This document shows, in pieces, positions 52,478 through 59,701 of a DNA stretch of 64,000 bases. Where the stretch lies: positions 1-64,000 of the forward strand of contig NZ_JAPNTZ010000028.1 of the NCBI RefSeq assembly GCF_026626335.1. Reading direction: 5' to 3'. A program made the translations under genes and the position numbers. Every line of letters begins with the position of its first letter. The stretch's first letter is position 1. The DNA comes from Paractinoplanes pyxinae. GTDB lineage: Bacteria > Actinomycetota > Actinomycetes > Mycobacteriales > Micromonosporaceae. Under the pieces are notes generated by a model. That model was not told the DNA's origin. It searched no databases and was given only the letters and a program-made list of their open reading frames with translations.

Positions 52478-52493
52478 GTCGAAGCGCTTCGAC
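52478..52493. promoter_or_regulatory. LacI-type operator O1 of sugar operon (perfect palindrome)
   Basis: GTCGAAGCGCTTCGAC is a perfect 16-base palindrome with the central CG typical of LacI/GalR operators. It lies about 10-25 bases downstream of the predicted transcription start on the minus strand, where a bound repressor would block elongation or initiation. The element recurs upstream of the lacI-type gene at 59113-59128 with one change. Confidence 0.82.
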
Positions 52494-52509
52494 GCGGGAC
52501 TTTGACAGG

Positions 52510-52539
52510 ACGCTAGGCTCCGCCCCGCACACATGTCAA
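52510..52539 (-). promoter_or_regulatory. Sigma-70-like promoter of the sugar operon
   Basis: On the minus strand TTGACA (52539-52534) and TAGCGT (52515-52510) are separated by 18 bases. The -35 is a perfect consensus. Transcription should start near 52503, giving a leader of about 78 bases that contains both operators. Confidence 0.7.
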
Positions 52540-52684
52540 CGGTGTGACGAAGACATTTCCAAGACCGAGATCAACCCACCCGGAGCCGCCGCCCCGCCCG
52601 CGAGGCGAGAATCGGCGATCGAGGCAACCAGTCGCGCGAGCGGCACGTCCAACCACCCGACTCCACGATTCGGAAGGGTGAACC

Positions 52685-53239
52685 ATGAGCGCAGCGCGCA
52701 CGGTCAAGCGACCGTGGCCGGCCATGGCGATGCCGTTGTCGCTGACCATCGCACTCGCCGCTTGTGCCCAGGCCCCAGGCGCCGGACCGAACGAAGCCGG
52801 TCCCGCCACCGCGCCGATCACGTCCACCGCGCCGCCGGTCGACCCGCTGCTCAGCCCGCGTCCATCCGCGGCCGACCGCAGCGGCCCGAGCACCACGCTC
52901 AGCCCCGGCCAGGGCGTCCCGGCCCGGCTCGACTGCGGCACCTTCACGCTCGGCCAGGCCGACACCCTGCCCGGCAGCGCGGCCCGCTGCTTCATCGACG
53001 CCGCCTCAGCCGGCCACCCGGCCCGGCTCAAGGTCACCAGCCCCACCGTCGAGGGCGACCCGATCCCGGTCACCTACACCGCCGGCGCCGACGGCCGCAC
53101 CGAGGTCATCACCGACACCCGCCAGGACGGCTTCGGCCCCCAGCAGATCACCCGGCAGACCTGCCAGGGCCCGTCCCCCGCCGCGAAAAGCCTCCTCTTC
53201 ACGAAGTGCACCGCCCCGGCGCCGATCATTAGCCGGTGA
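52685..53239 (+). CDS. Small putative lipoprotein
   Basis: 184 residues. GGAAGG precedes the ATG. After a 20-residue signal comes A-L-A-A-C, a probable lipobox. Residues about 28-75 are a Pro/Ala/Thr spacer. The remaining 105-residue domain has two or three Cys and the strand pattern P-I-P-V-T-Y-T-A-G-A-D-G-R-T-E-V-I-T-D-T. No family recognised. Divergent from the sugar operon, 259 bases away. Confidence 0.65.
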   Translation: MSAARTVKRPWPAMAMPLSLTIALAACAQAPGAGPNEAGPATAPITSTAPPVDPLLSPRPSAADRSGPSTTLSPGQGVPARLDCGTFTLGQADTLPGSAARCFIDAASAGHPARLKVTSPTVEGDPIPVTYTAGADGRTEVITDTRQDGFGPQQITRQTCQGPSPAAKSLLFTKCTAPAPIISR

Positions 53240-53253
53240 GCGTTCGTTTCCGA

Positions 53254-53613
53254 TCACTCCAGACAGAGGCAGAAGGGGTGACCGGCGGGATCCAGGAAGA
53301 CGCGGTAGGACGGGCCGGGCTGATCCGGATGTCGGGTCGCACCGAGATCAACAACTGCCGCCTCGGCGGCGTCGAGGTCGTCGACGAGCATGTCGATGTG
53401 CATCTGCTTGGGCGTTGCCGGATGCGGCCAGGTCGGCGCCACATAGTCGGCCACCCGGTGAAAGACGATGCACTGACCCTCCTCCGGGCAGACCGCGGCC
53501 CGGTCGGCGGAGACAATGTCGATCTTCCAGTCCAGCATCGCGCCGTAGAACCTGGCCAGCGCGGCCGGATCAGGACAGTCGACAGCGAACAGCGGCAAGC
53601 GAGCAATGGCCAT
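53254..53613 (-). CDS. VOC-family (glyoxalase/bleomycin-resistance-like) protein
   Basis: 119 residues from the ATG at 53613. Two beta-alpha-beta-beta-beta units are visible: F-A-V-D-C-P-D-P-A-A-L-A-R-F-Y, then M-H-I-D-M-L-V-D-D-L-D-A-A-E and F-L-D-P-A-G-H-P-F-C-L. This is the glyoxalase-like subgroup with C-terminal Cys. Substrate unknown. It lies 41 bases after an MmyB-like regulator gene on the same strand. Confidence 0.82.
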   Translation of the reverse strand: MAIARLPLFAVDCPDPAALARFYGAMLDWKIDIVSADRAAVCPEEGQCIVFHRVADYVAPTWPHPATPKQMHIDMLVDDLDAAEAAVVDLGATRHPDQPGPSYRVFLDPAGHPFCLCLE

Positions 53614-53654
53614 GCCGGCCAGGCTATCGACGACCACCGCCACCTCGACGGCGG

Positions 53655-54503
53655 TCAGGTTCGGCTCGGGGGCTTGAGTTCGGTGGCGGCCCACGTGGCC
53701 AGCAGGGCCAGTGCCTCGGCGGAGGGGGAAGCGGGCTCGGCGGCGAAGATCGTCATGCTGAGGCCGGGTTCGCTGCGCAGGTCCATGGTTTCGTAGGCCA
53801 GCTCCAGAGCGCCGACGGCGTGGTGGTGGTAGTGCTTGGTGCCGCCCGCGTGCGTGCGCACGTTGTGTGAACCCCACCGGCGCCGGAAGTCGTCGCTTCG
53901 GGTGGACAGTTCGCCGACCAGGTCGTGCAGCGCCTTGTCGTGCGGGTCCTGGCCGGCCGCCGTCCGCAGGTTGGCCACCGTCACGTCGGCGGTGTGCTCC
54001 CAGTCGGGGAAGAGCCGGTGCGCCGCCGCGTCGAGGAAGCAGAACCGGGCCAGGTTGGGCCGGGCCGACGGGTCGGCGTACACGTCGTCGTACAGGGCCC
54101 GCCCGAGCAGGTTGGTGGCGAGCAGGTCGGACCGGTTGTTCCCCACGATGGCCGGCCGGGTGGTGACCGCGTCGAGCACCCACTGCACGCCGGGCCGCAC
54201 CACCGGCGAGGAGAACCGGGGCCGGTCCACGACCTTGGCCAGGTGGAACAGGTGCCGCCGCTCCGCGTCGTCGAGCTGCAACGCCCGGGCCAGCGCGTCC
54301 AGCACACCCGCCGACACCCCGCCCAGAACCCCGCGCTCGAGCCGGGCGTAGTACTCGACGCTGACCCCGGCCAGCGCCGCCACCTCGCTGCGCCGCAGCC
54401 CGGGCACCCGGCGCTGCCCGATCTGCGGCAGCCCGGCCCGCTCGGGCGTGATCCTGGCTCGCCGCGAGGTCAGGAACTCGCTGACTTCGGCGCGGTTGTC
54501 CAT
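53655..54503 (-). CDS. XRE-family regulator with MmyB-like ligand domain
   Basis: 282 residues. The N-terminal helix-turn-helix (about 10-75) contains L-R-R-S-E-V-A-A-L-A-G-V-S-V-E-Y-Y. The C-terminal MmyB-like PAS-type domain has N-L-L-G-R-A-L-Y, N-L-A-R-F-C-F-L-D, the D-F-R-R-R-W-G-S-H-N-V strand-loop and the late H-H-H-A-V-G-A-L-E-L-A. In this family that domain binds fatty-acid-like ligands. It may control the VOC gene behind it or the divergent cyclophilin-like gene. Confidence 0.92.
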   Translation of the reverse strand: MDNRAEVSEFLTSRRARITPERAGLPQIGQRRVPGLRRSEVAALAGVSVEYYARLERGVLGGVSAGVLDALARALQLDDAERRHLFHLAKVVDRPRFSSPVVRPGVQWVLDAVTTRPAIVGNNRSDLLATNLLGRALYDDVYADPSARPNLARFCFLDAAAHRLFPDWEHTADVTVANLRTAAGQDPHDKALHDLVGELSTRSDDFRRRWGSHNVRTHAGGTKHYHHHAVGALELAYETMDLRSEPGLSMTIFAAEPASPSAEALALLATWAATELKPPSRT

Positions 54504-54604
54504 GCCGCCACCGTACGGCCGCCGGCCCGCACTGAGGGATACCCCGTCATTACACCCAACGTCAGTGACTTTCTCCGGCCCGGCCCGCGGAGTCTGCTCG
54601 AACC

Positions 54605-55108
54605 ATGCCCGTCGCCACCACGCACCACAACGGGATCACCGCGATCCTGGCGGTTCTGCTGGCCGCCCTTCTCAGCCCGCCGGCCGAAAGACCGCCGGCC
54701 GACAGCCCGCCGGCCGACAGCCCGCCGGCCGACAAACGGCCGGAAGTGCGGATCGAAGCCCTCCTGGACAACTCCCCGTCCGCGCGCCAGTTCGCGGCCA
54801 TGCTCCCCCTGCGCCTGACCCTGCGCGACGGCATGGGCCAGGCCAAGATCGCCCGGCTGCCGGCCCCGATCGACGTCACCGGCGCCACCCTCGTCACCGA
54901 CCCCGAGATCGCCACGATCTACTACTGGCCGCCCAGCGGGTCCATCGGCATCTACTACGACGACATCGGTCAGTCCGTTCCCGCGCCCGGCATGGTCCGG
55001 CTCGGGACCGTCGAGTCCGGACTGGACGACCTGAGGACGACCAGCTGCTGCGTCGCTCGGGTCATCGCGACGTACCGGTCGACCGCCCCCTCGATGCCCG
55101 TGCCGTAG
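54605..55108 (+). CDS. Secreted cyclophilin-like fold protein
   Basis: 167 residues. An N-terminal hydrophobic segment (about 11-24) followed by three S-P-P-A-D repeats suggests export with a short spacer. The domain resembles the small cyclophilin-like family: L-L-D-N-S-P-S-A-R-Q-F-A-A-M-L-P-L-R-L-T, Y-Y-W-P-P-S-G-S-I-G-I-Y-Y and L-G-T-V-E-S-G-L-D-D-L. The last 46 residues are encoded opposite the end of the HelR-like gene (139-base overlap), so the true domain probably ends near residue 140. Confidence 0.7.
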   Translation: MPVATTHHNGITAILAVLLAALLSPPAERPPADSPPADSPPADKRPEVRIEALLDNSPSARQFAAMLPLRLTLRDGMGQAKIARLPAPIDVTGATLVTDPEIATIYYWPPSGSIGIYYDDIGQSVPAPGMVRLGTVESGLDDLRTTSCCVARVIATYRSTAPSMPVP

Positions 55109-57120
55109 CGTTCCGGATCGACCAGCACGACCAGGTCGAATTCCAGACCCTTGGCCAGTACGGGGGTCAGCGACCGCACTCGCGCGGAGCCCGCGAACGA
55201 CGGATCGCCGATGACACAAGCGATTCCCTCGGCGTGCTCGGCCAGCCATCCGTCCACGATCGACGTCAGTTCCGCGGTGTAGCCGTAGCGCACCGGCACT
55301 CCCCCGGTGCGGATGGAGACAGGCACGTTGGCGTCCGGCAGCTCGGCCCGGATCACCGGCGCCGCCGCGTCCATCACCTCGACCGGCGTACGGTAATTGA
55401 TCGTCAGCGACGTCTGGGTGACCCGCTCGATCCCCACCCGGGCCAGGCGCGCCGCCCACGACTCGGTGAAGCCGTGCCGGGCCTGCGCCCTGTCGCCCAC
55501 GATCGTGAAGCTGCGGGACGGGCAGCGCAGCAGCAGCATCTGCCACTCGGCGTCGGTCAGTTCCTGGGCCTCGTCCACCACGATGTGCGCGAACGGCCCG
55601 GCCAGCCGATCCGGGTCGGCCGCCGGCACGGCCGCGTCGTCGACCAGCACGTCCTTCAGGTCCTGCTGCACCAGCATCCACATCAGGCCCTCGCCGTCGT
55701 CGTACTCGCGCGAGGCCACCAGGTCGTCGAGCACCCGGGACATGCCGGCCTTCTGAGCGGCCACGGCCGATTCCTGCTGCCGGCGCAGCCGCGACGTCCC
55801 GGGGTCGCCGACGCGCTGCCGGGCCGCGTCCAGCAAGGGGAGGTCCGACACGGTCCATGCGCGGGGATCCGTACGCCGCAATGTTTTGATTTCGTCGGCG
55901 CTCAGCCAGGGCGCGCACTTGCGGAGGTACGCCGGCACCGACCACAGATCGGCGACTACGTCGAGCGGGTCGAGCACCGGCCACGCGCGGTTGAAGGCGG
56001 TGGCCAGCTCACGGTTGCGCCGCAACGCGCGCACCAGATCCGACGGCTCGTCCCCGTCGTACTTGACCTGCAGGATCGTCAGCAGCTCTTCCCACGCCTC
56101 CTCGCGGCCCTCGTTGTGCGGCGTGCCCGGCCCAGGCGCCTCGAACGCCTCGGCCCAGTCGCCCGCGGTCAGCCGGATCTCGTCGTCATCGGTCTCGACG
56201 AGCATCCCCTTGGCCGGCGGCTCCTCGTAGAACTCGACCGCAGCCTCGATCATCTTCACTGCGGCCACTGTGGACTTCAGCCGCGCCGCTTCTGGATCGT
56301 CCTGCGCCGCAACGGAAACGGGCACGAGATCGCGCAGCGTGCACGTCTGCACCTCGTCCTCGCCCAGGCTGGGCAGCACGTCCGACACGTACGCCAGATA
56401 GGGTTCGTGCGGCCCGACGAAGAGCACGTGCCTCGGGTTGGAATAGAGCAGATACGCCGTACGGTGTAATGCCACCACGGTCTTGCCGGTGCCCGGCCCA
56501 CCATCCACCACGAGCGCGCCGTCCGACCCGGCCCGGATGATCGCGTCCTGATCGGCCTGGATGGTGCCCAGCACGTCCCGCATCCGCGCCGAGCGATTGC
56601 TGCCCAGGCTGGCGATGAAGGCCGACTGGTCGTCCAGCGCGGCGTGTCCCTCGAGCGCGTCCGGCGTGAACACCTCGTCCCAGTAGTCGGTGATCCGCCC
56701 GCCGGTCCAGCGGTAGCGCCGCCGGCTGTCCAGTCCCATCGGGTTGGCGTGGGTCGCCCCGAAGAACGGCTCGGCCGCCGGCGACCGCCAGTCGACCAGC
56801 AGGCGCCCGCCGTCGCTGTCGGTCAGCCCGAACCGGCCGATGTAGACCGGGCCGTCCGCGGTCACCATCCGGCCCAGGCAGATGTCGAGGCTGTAGCGCC
56901 GCAGCGCCCGCAGCCGGCTGGTCAGCCGCCGCACCGCGTCGTCGCGGTCGACGGCCTGGCGCCCCTTGCCCGCGGGCGCGCGGCGCTCGACCTCCAGCCG
57001 CTCGTTCAGCTCGGCGATGGTCCGTTCCAGACTGGCCGCGATCGCCGCGAAATGCTTCTCGTCGTCGGCGATCAGGGCCGGGTCGGACTTGACTTCGGGT
57101 ACGTCGAAAGCGCTGGTCAC
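54970..57120 (-). CDS. helR: HelR-type RNA polymerase-recycling ATPase (UvrD/HelD-like)
   Basis: 716 residues from the GTG at 57120; a GTG at 57141 would add seven residues but nearly abuts the promoter palindrome. An N-terminal coiled coil (about 18-50) precedes the split SF1 ATPase: Walker A G-G-P-G-T-G-K-T, Walker B H-I-V-V-D-E-A-Q, G-D-R-A-Q-A-R-H-G and the late V-A-M-T-R-A-T-Q-Q. HelR of Streptomyces displaces rifamycins and removes stalled RNA polymerase, giving rifamycin tolerance. The palindrome upstream supports induction by rifamycins. The C terminus overlaps the cyclophilin-like gene. Confidence 0.87.
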   Translation of the reverse strand: MTSAFDVPEVKSDPALIADDEKHFAAIAASLERTIAELNERLEVERRAPAGKGRQAVDRDDAVRRLTSRLRALRRYSLDICLGRMVTADGPVYIGRFGLTDSDGGRLLVDWRSPAAEPFFGATHANPMGLDSRRRYRWTGGRITDYWDEVFTPDALEGHAALDDQSAFIASLGSNRSARMRDVLGTIQADQDAIIRAGSDGALVVDGGPGTGKTVVALHRTAYLLYSNPRHVLFVGPHEPYLAYVSDVLPSLGEDEVQTCTLRDLVPVSVAAQDDPEAARLKSTVAAVKMIEAAVEFYEEPPAKGMLVETDDDEIRLTAGDWAEAFEAPGPGTPHNEGREEAWEELLTILQVKYDGDEPSDLVRALRRNRELATAFNRAWPVLDPLDVVADLWSVPAYLRKCAPWLSADEIKTLRRTDPRAWTVSDLPLLDAARQRVGDPGTSRLRRQQESAVAAQKAGMSRVLDDLVASREYDDGEGLMWMLVQQDLKDVLVDDAAVPAADPDRLAGPFAHIVVDEAQELTDAEWQMLLLRCPSRSFTIVGDRAQARHGFTESWAARLARVGIERVTQTSLTINYRTPVEVMDAAAPVIRAELPDANVPVSIRTGGVPVRYGYTAELTSIVDGWLAEHAEGIACVIGDPSFAGSARVRSLTPVLAKGLEFDLVVLVDPERYGTGIEGAVDRYVAMTRATQQLVVLRSSSPDSTVPSRTMPGAGTD

Positions 57121-57144
57121 GCGGCGATTCTGCGCCGTCACCCG

Positions 57145-57161
57145 GGTCTTGCGGCAAGACC
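57145..57161. promoter_or_regulatory. Rifamycin-associated-element-like palindrome between helR and AraC-family gene
   Basis: GGTCTTGCGGCAAGACC has 8-base arms around one central G. Its core CTTGC-G-GCAAG is the hallmark, as I recall it, of the rifamycin-associated element found before rifamycin-inducible genes. Each strand carries a -35-like box in the core: TTGCGG (57149-57154) rightward and TTGCCG (57157-57152) leftward. Confidence 0.75.
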
Positions 57162-57177
57162 GGTGCTGTGTTATACG
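57149..57177 (+). promoter_or_regulatory. Leaderless promoter of the AraC-family gene
   Basis: TTGCGG at 57149-57154 and TATACG at 57172-57177 are spaced 17 bases. The ATG follows 6 bases after the -10 box, so the mRNA should begin at the start codon. The -35 lies inside the palindrome. On the other strand TTGCCG and CAGAAT (57132-57127) sit in similar positions before the helR GTG at 57120. Confidence 0.6.
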
Positions 57178-57183
57178 TTAGAC

Positions 57184-57654
57184 ATGGCGAGAGGTGCGGA
57201 TTCCCCTCCGTCGTTCGAGAAGCAGCAGCAAAGACTCAAAGATCTGCGGCTGCTGCGTCGCGTCCGCGACCGGATCGACCGTGACTACGCGCAACCCCTG
57301 GACGTCGAGGCGCTGGCCCGCGGCGTCAACGTGTCGGCCGGCCACCTGAGCCGTGAGTTCCGGGCCGCGTTCGGCGAGTCGCCGTACAGCTATCTGATGA
57401 CCCGCCGCATCGAGCGCGCCATGGCCCTGCTGCGCCGGGGCGACCTGTCTGTCACCGATGTCTGCTTCGAGGTCGGCTGCTCGTCGCTGGGCACGTTCAG
57501 CACCCGGTTCTCCGAGCTGGTGGGCATGTCGCCCAGCGCGTACCGCAAGCTGACCGCCGAGCAGGCGCAGGCCGAGGGGCTGCCCGGGTGCGTCGTCAAA
57601 CAGGTGACCAGACCGATCAGGAATCGAGAAGCGACGCCCGCGCGCGGCAAATAG
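57184..57654 (+). CDS. AraC-family helix-turn-helix transcriptional regulator
   Basis: 156 residues from a probably leaderless ATG. The whole protein is little more than the DNA-binding unit (about 22-120): two helix-turn-helix motifs, L-A-R-G-V-N-V-S-A-G-H-L-S-R-E-F and V-T-D-V-C-F-E-V-G-C-S-S-L-G-T-F-S-T-R-F. The G-M-S-P-S-A-Y-R signature follows. There is no ligand domain. Its stop codon forms the -10 box of the VOC gene after it, so it may regulate that gene and itself. Confidence 0.9.
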   Translation: MARGADSPPSFEKQQQRLKDLRLLRRVRDRIDRDYAQPLDVEALARGVNVSAGHLSREFRAAFGESPYSYLMTRRIERAMALLRRGDLSVTDVCFEVGCSSLGTFSTRFSELVGMSPSAYRKLTAEQAQAEGLPGCVVKQVTRPIRNREATPARGK

Positions 57655-57664
57655 CGTGGTCGGC
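57652..57664 (+). promoter_or_regulatory. Stop codon doubling as -10 box (AraC-type/VOC junction)
   Basis: The stop TAG (57652-57654) opens TAGCGT (57652-57657), 7 bases before the VOC ATG. No ribosome site lies in the gap. Confidence 0.45.
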
Positions 57665-58075
57665 ATGAACCTCACCATTCACAACACGTTCCTTCCGGCC
57701 GACAACCCCGAGGCCTCGCTGGCGTTCTGGCGCGACACGATGGGCTTCGAAGTGCGCCTGGACGTCGGCTACGGCGACATGCGCTGGATCACCGTGGGCC
57801 CGCCCGGGCAGCCGCAGACCTCGATCGTGCTGCACCCGCCGGCGGTCGACCCGGGCCTGACCGACGACGAGAAGCGCACCATCGCCGAGCTGATGGCCAA
57901 GGGCAGCTACGCCAGCATCGTGCTGAGCACGCCCAACGTCGACGAGACGTTCGAGCAGGTGCAGAAGAACGGCGCCGACGTCGTGCAGGAGCCGATCGAC
58001 CAGCCGTACGGGCTGCGCGACTGCGCCTTCCGCGACCCGGCCGGCAACATGGTCCGGATCAACCAGCAGGCCTAG
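57665..58075 (+). CDS. VOC-family protein
   Basis: 136 residues from the ATG at 57665. Typical glyoxalase-fold motifs: N-T-F-L-P-A-D-N-P-E-A-S-L-A-F-W-R-D, G-F-E-V-R, V-D-E-T-F-E-Q-V-Q-K-N-G-A-D-V and F-R-D-P-A-G-N-M-V-R-I. A small AraC-type regulator followed by a VOC gene is a recurrent actinobacterial pair, from memory. Antibiotic binding or dioxygenase activity is possible but not shown. Its last 17 bases overlap the convergent lacI-type gene. Confidence 0.86.
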   Translation: MNLTIHNTFLPADNPEASLAFWRDTMGFEVRLDVGYGDMRWITVGPPGQPQTSIVLHPPAVDPGLTDDEKRTIAELMAKGSYASIVLSTPNVDETFEQVQKNGADVVQEPIDQPYGLRDCAFRDPAGNMVRINQQA

Positions 58076-59066
58076 CCGTACTCTCGCGTTCCACCAGGGT
58101 GGGCGGCAGCAGCCGCACGGGCTCGATGGGCCGCCCGTCCAGCAGTCGCATCGCCGTCTCGACGGCCAGCCCGCCGACGTCGTGGGCCGGAATGTCGACC
58201 GAGGTCAGCGGCAGAGGCATGTTGAGGGCGACGTCCCGCGGGCAGATGGCCACCACCGAGATGTCCGCGGGGACCCGCCGCCCGCCGGCCTGCACCTCTT
58301 CGAGCACCATGCGCAGCGCCTCTTCGTTGTGCACGACCAGCGCGGTCACGCCGGGCAGCTGGGCGTCGATGTCGGCCAGGCAGGCCCGCACGCCCTCCCG
58401 GTCGGGTTCGCACGGGTGGGTCATCGTCTCGAGGTCCAGCGCGGCCGAGGCGTCGGTGAACCCGGTCAAGAACCTTTCCGCGTACGTCGTACCCCGCTTG
58501 TAGACGGCGGGCGACGGCCCCACCAGCGCGATCTTGCGGTGCCCGTGCCAGGCCAGGTGCCGCAACGCCTGGGCGGCGGCGGCCTCGAAGTCGAGGTCGA
58601 CGCAGGCGATGCCGGCCGGATCCTCGGGCAGCCCGATCAGCACTGAGGGCTGCTTCAGCTTGCGCAAGGCTTGCAGGCGTACGTCGTCCCGCTCGACATC
58701 CATGACGATGAGCGCGTCGACCATGGTGCTGTGGGCGACCCGCTCGAGGCCGGCCGTGCCCTCGTCCTTGGTCAGCAGCAGCACGTCGTGGTTGTGGGTG
58801 CGCGAGGCGGTGACCACGGCCGTCGCGAACTGCATGATGACCGGCACGTTGACGTCGGTGCGCAGCGGCACGACCAGGGCCAGCACGTTCGTGCGGCTGC
58901 TGGCCAGCGCGCGGGCCCCGGCATGCGGGTGGAAGCCGAGCTCGGCGATCGCGGCCTGCACCCGCTCGCGCGTCTGGGCCGAGATCGGGCGGCGGCCGCT
59001 CAGCACGTACGAGACCGTGCTCGGTGACACGCCGGCCGCCCGGGCCACGTCGTTGATCGTCGCCAT
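58059..59066 (-). CDS. LacI-family transcriptional regulator, likely controlling the sugar operon
   Basis: 335 residues. GGGAGGG precedes the ATG. The helix-turn-helix starts A-T-I-N-D-V-A-R-A-A-G-V-S-P-S-T-V-S-Y-V with the hinge helix R-A-L-A-S-S-R-T. The periplasmic-binding-like effector domain follows, with P-V-I-M-Q-F-A and D-L-D-F-E-A-A-A. The operator-like TCGTCGAA-TCGC-TTCGACGA lies 45 bases upstream of its start and matches the two operators of the alpha-xyloside operon 6.5 kb away. The inducer is probably a xyloside or glucoside. Confidence 0.93.
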   Translation of the reverse strand: MATINDVARAAGVSPSTVSYVLSGRRPISAQTRERVQAAIAELGFHPHAGARALASSRTNVLALVVPLRTDVNVPVIMQFATAVVTASRTHNHDVLLLTKDEGTAGLERVAHSTMVDALIVMDVERDDVRLQALRKLKQPSVLIGLPEDPAGIACVDLDFEAAAAQALRHLAWHGHRKIALVGPSPAVYKRGTTYAERFLTGFTDASAALDLETMTHPCEPDREGVRACLADIDAQLPGVTALVVHNEEALRMVLEEVQAGGRRVPADISVVAICPRDVALNMPLPLTSVDIPAHDVGGLAVETAMRLLDGRPIEPVRLLPPTLVERESTARPAG

Positions 59067-59110
59067 CCACCCTCCCCATTCGCACGCTCACACTACTCAC
59101 CGTGCCCGAA

Positions 59111-59130
59111 TCGTCGAATCGCTTCGACGA
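59111..59130. promoter_or_regulatory. LacI-type operator upstream of the lacI-family gene
   Basis: TCGTCGAATCGCTTCGACGA has 8-base complementary arms. Its core GTCGAATCGCTTCGAC (59113-59128) differs from the sugar-operon operator in one base. This supports autoregulation and a common regulon. Confidence 0.8.
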
Positions 59131-59172
59131 CTCCATCGTCCACCATAGATCCGCATGAATCCCATGTCCACC

Positions 59173-59366
59173 GCCGCCTCGGCCGGCGCCGCCCGCGAAT
59201 CCCCGGCCCGCTGCACTCGGCACTCGGGGTTACCGCCGCCGCCCCGGCCGACGCCCGCCCGCGAATCCCGGCCCGCCGAACTCGGCACTCGGGGTCAACG
59301 CCGCCGCCTCGGCCGACGCCCGCCCGCGAATCCTCGGCCCGCCCAACTCGGCACTCGGGGTTACCG
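59173..59366. repeat. Three ~65-bp direct repeats in the leader of the emfourin-like gene
   Basis: The landmark GCCCGCGAAT recurs at 59191, 59257 and 59322 (periods 66 and 65), each followed by CTCGGCACTCGGGGT about 21 bases later. Each copy can fold, since CTCGGCACTCGGGG includes short complementary G/C runs. The repeats end 20 bases before the ribosome site GGGAGG of the next gene. Confidence 0.75.
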
Positions 59367-59385
59367 TCGGGGGCGGGAGGCCGTC

Positions 59386-59688
59386 ATGTCCGAACACGTA
59401 CGAGCCGAACTCCACCGCACCGGCGGCTTCATCGGCCGTCCGGTCAGCGCCGTCGCCGACTCGCGCACCCTGCCGCCGCCCGACGCGGCCCGCCTACGCG
59501 CCCTGATGTCTGCCCTCGACTTCGCCTCGCTCCGCAGCACCCGCCACCCCACCGGCGGCGCCGACCTCTTCCGGTACGACCTGACCCTGACCCGCGGCGA
59601 CGACCACTGGCGAGGCACCGTCTCGCAGGCGTCCGTCCCGGCCGCCCTGCGCGACCTGCTGCCGTTCCTGGTCGGCCTGGCCCGCTGA
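59386..59688 (+). CDS. Emfourin-like small protease-inhibitor family protein
   Basis: 100 residues from the ATG at 59386 preceded by GGGAGG. The sequence E-L-H-R-T-G-G-F-I-G near the start and the pattern L-P-P-P-D-A-A-R-L-R-A-L-M-S-A-L-D-F resemble emfourin, an inhibitor of protealysin-like M4 metalloproteases. F-R-Y-D-L-T-L-T-R-G-D-D-H-W and the final L-L-P-F-L-V also fit. In its usual context emfourin sits beside an M4 protease gene; none is in this window. No signal peptide. Confidence 0.65.
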   Translation: MSEHVRAELHRTGGFIGRPVSAVADSRTLPPPDAARLRALMSALDFASLRSTRHPTGGADLFRYDLTLTRGDDHWRGTVSQASVPAALRDLLPFLVGLAR

Positions 59689-59701
59689 TATCTTGCGCGG
59701 C
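59689..59701 (+). promoter_or_regulatory. -10-like box before the DUF6891-like gene
   Basis: TATCTT (59689-59694) begins right after the TGA of the emfourin-like gene and lies 7 bases before the ATG at 59702. No ribosome site is present, so a leaderless transcript is likely. Confidence 0.45.

Noticed and set aside
59155-59385. N-terminal extension of the emfourin-like protein through the 65-base repeats
   Set aside because: The repeats encode low-complexity Pro/Arg sequence, periods of 65-66 bases break frame, and GGGAGG marks the downstream ATG.
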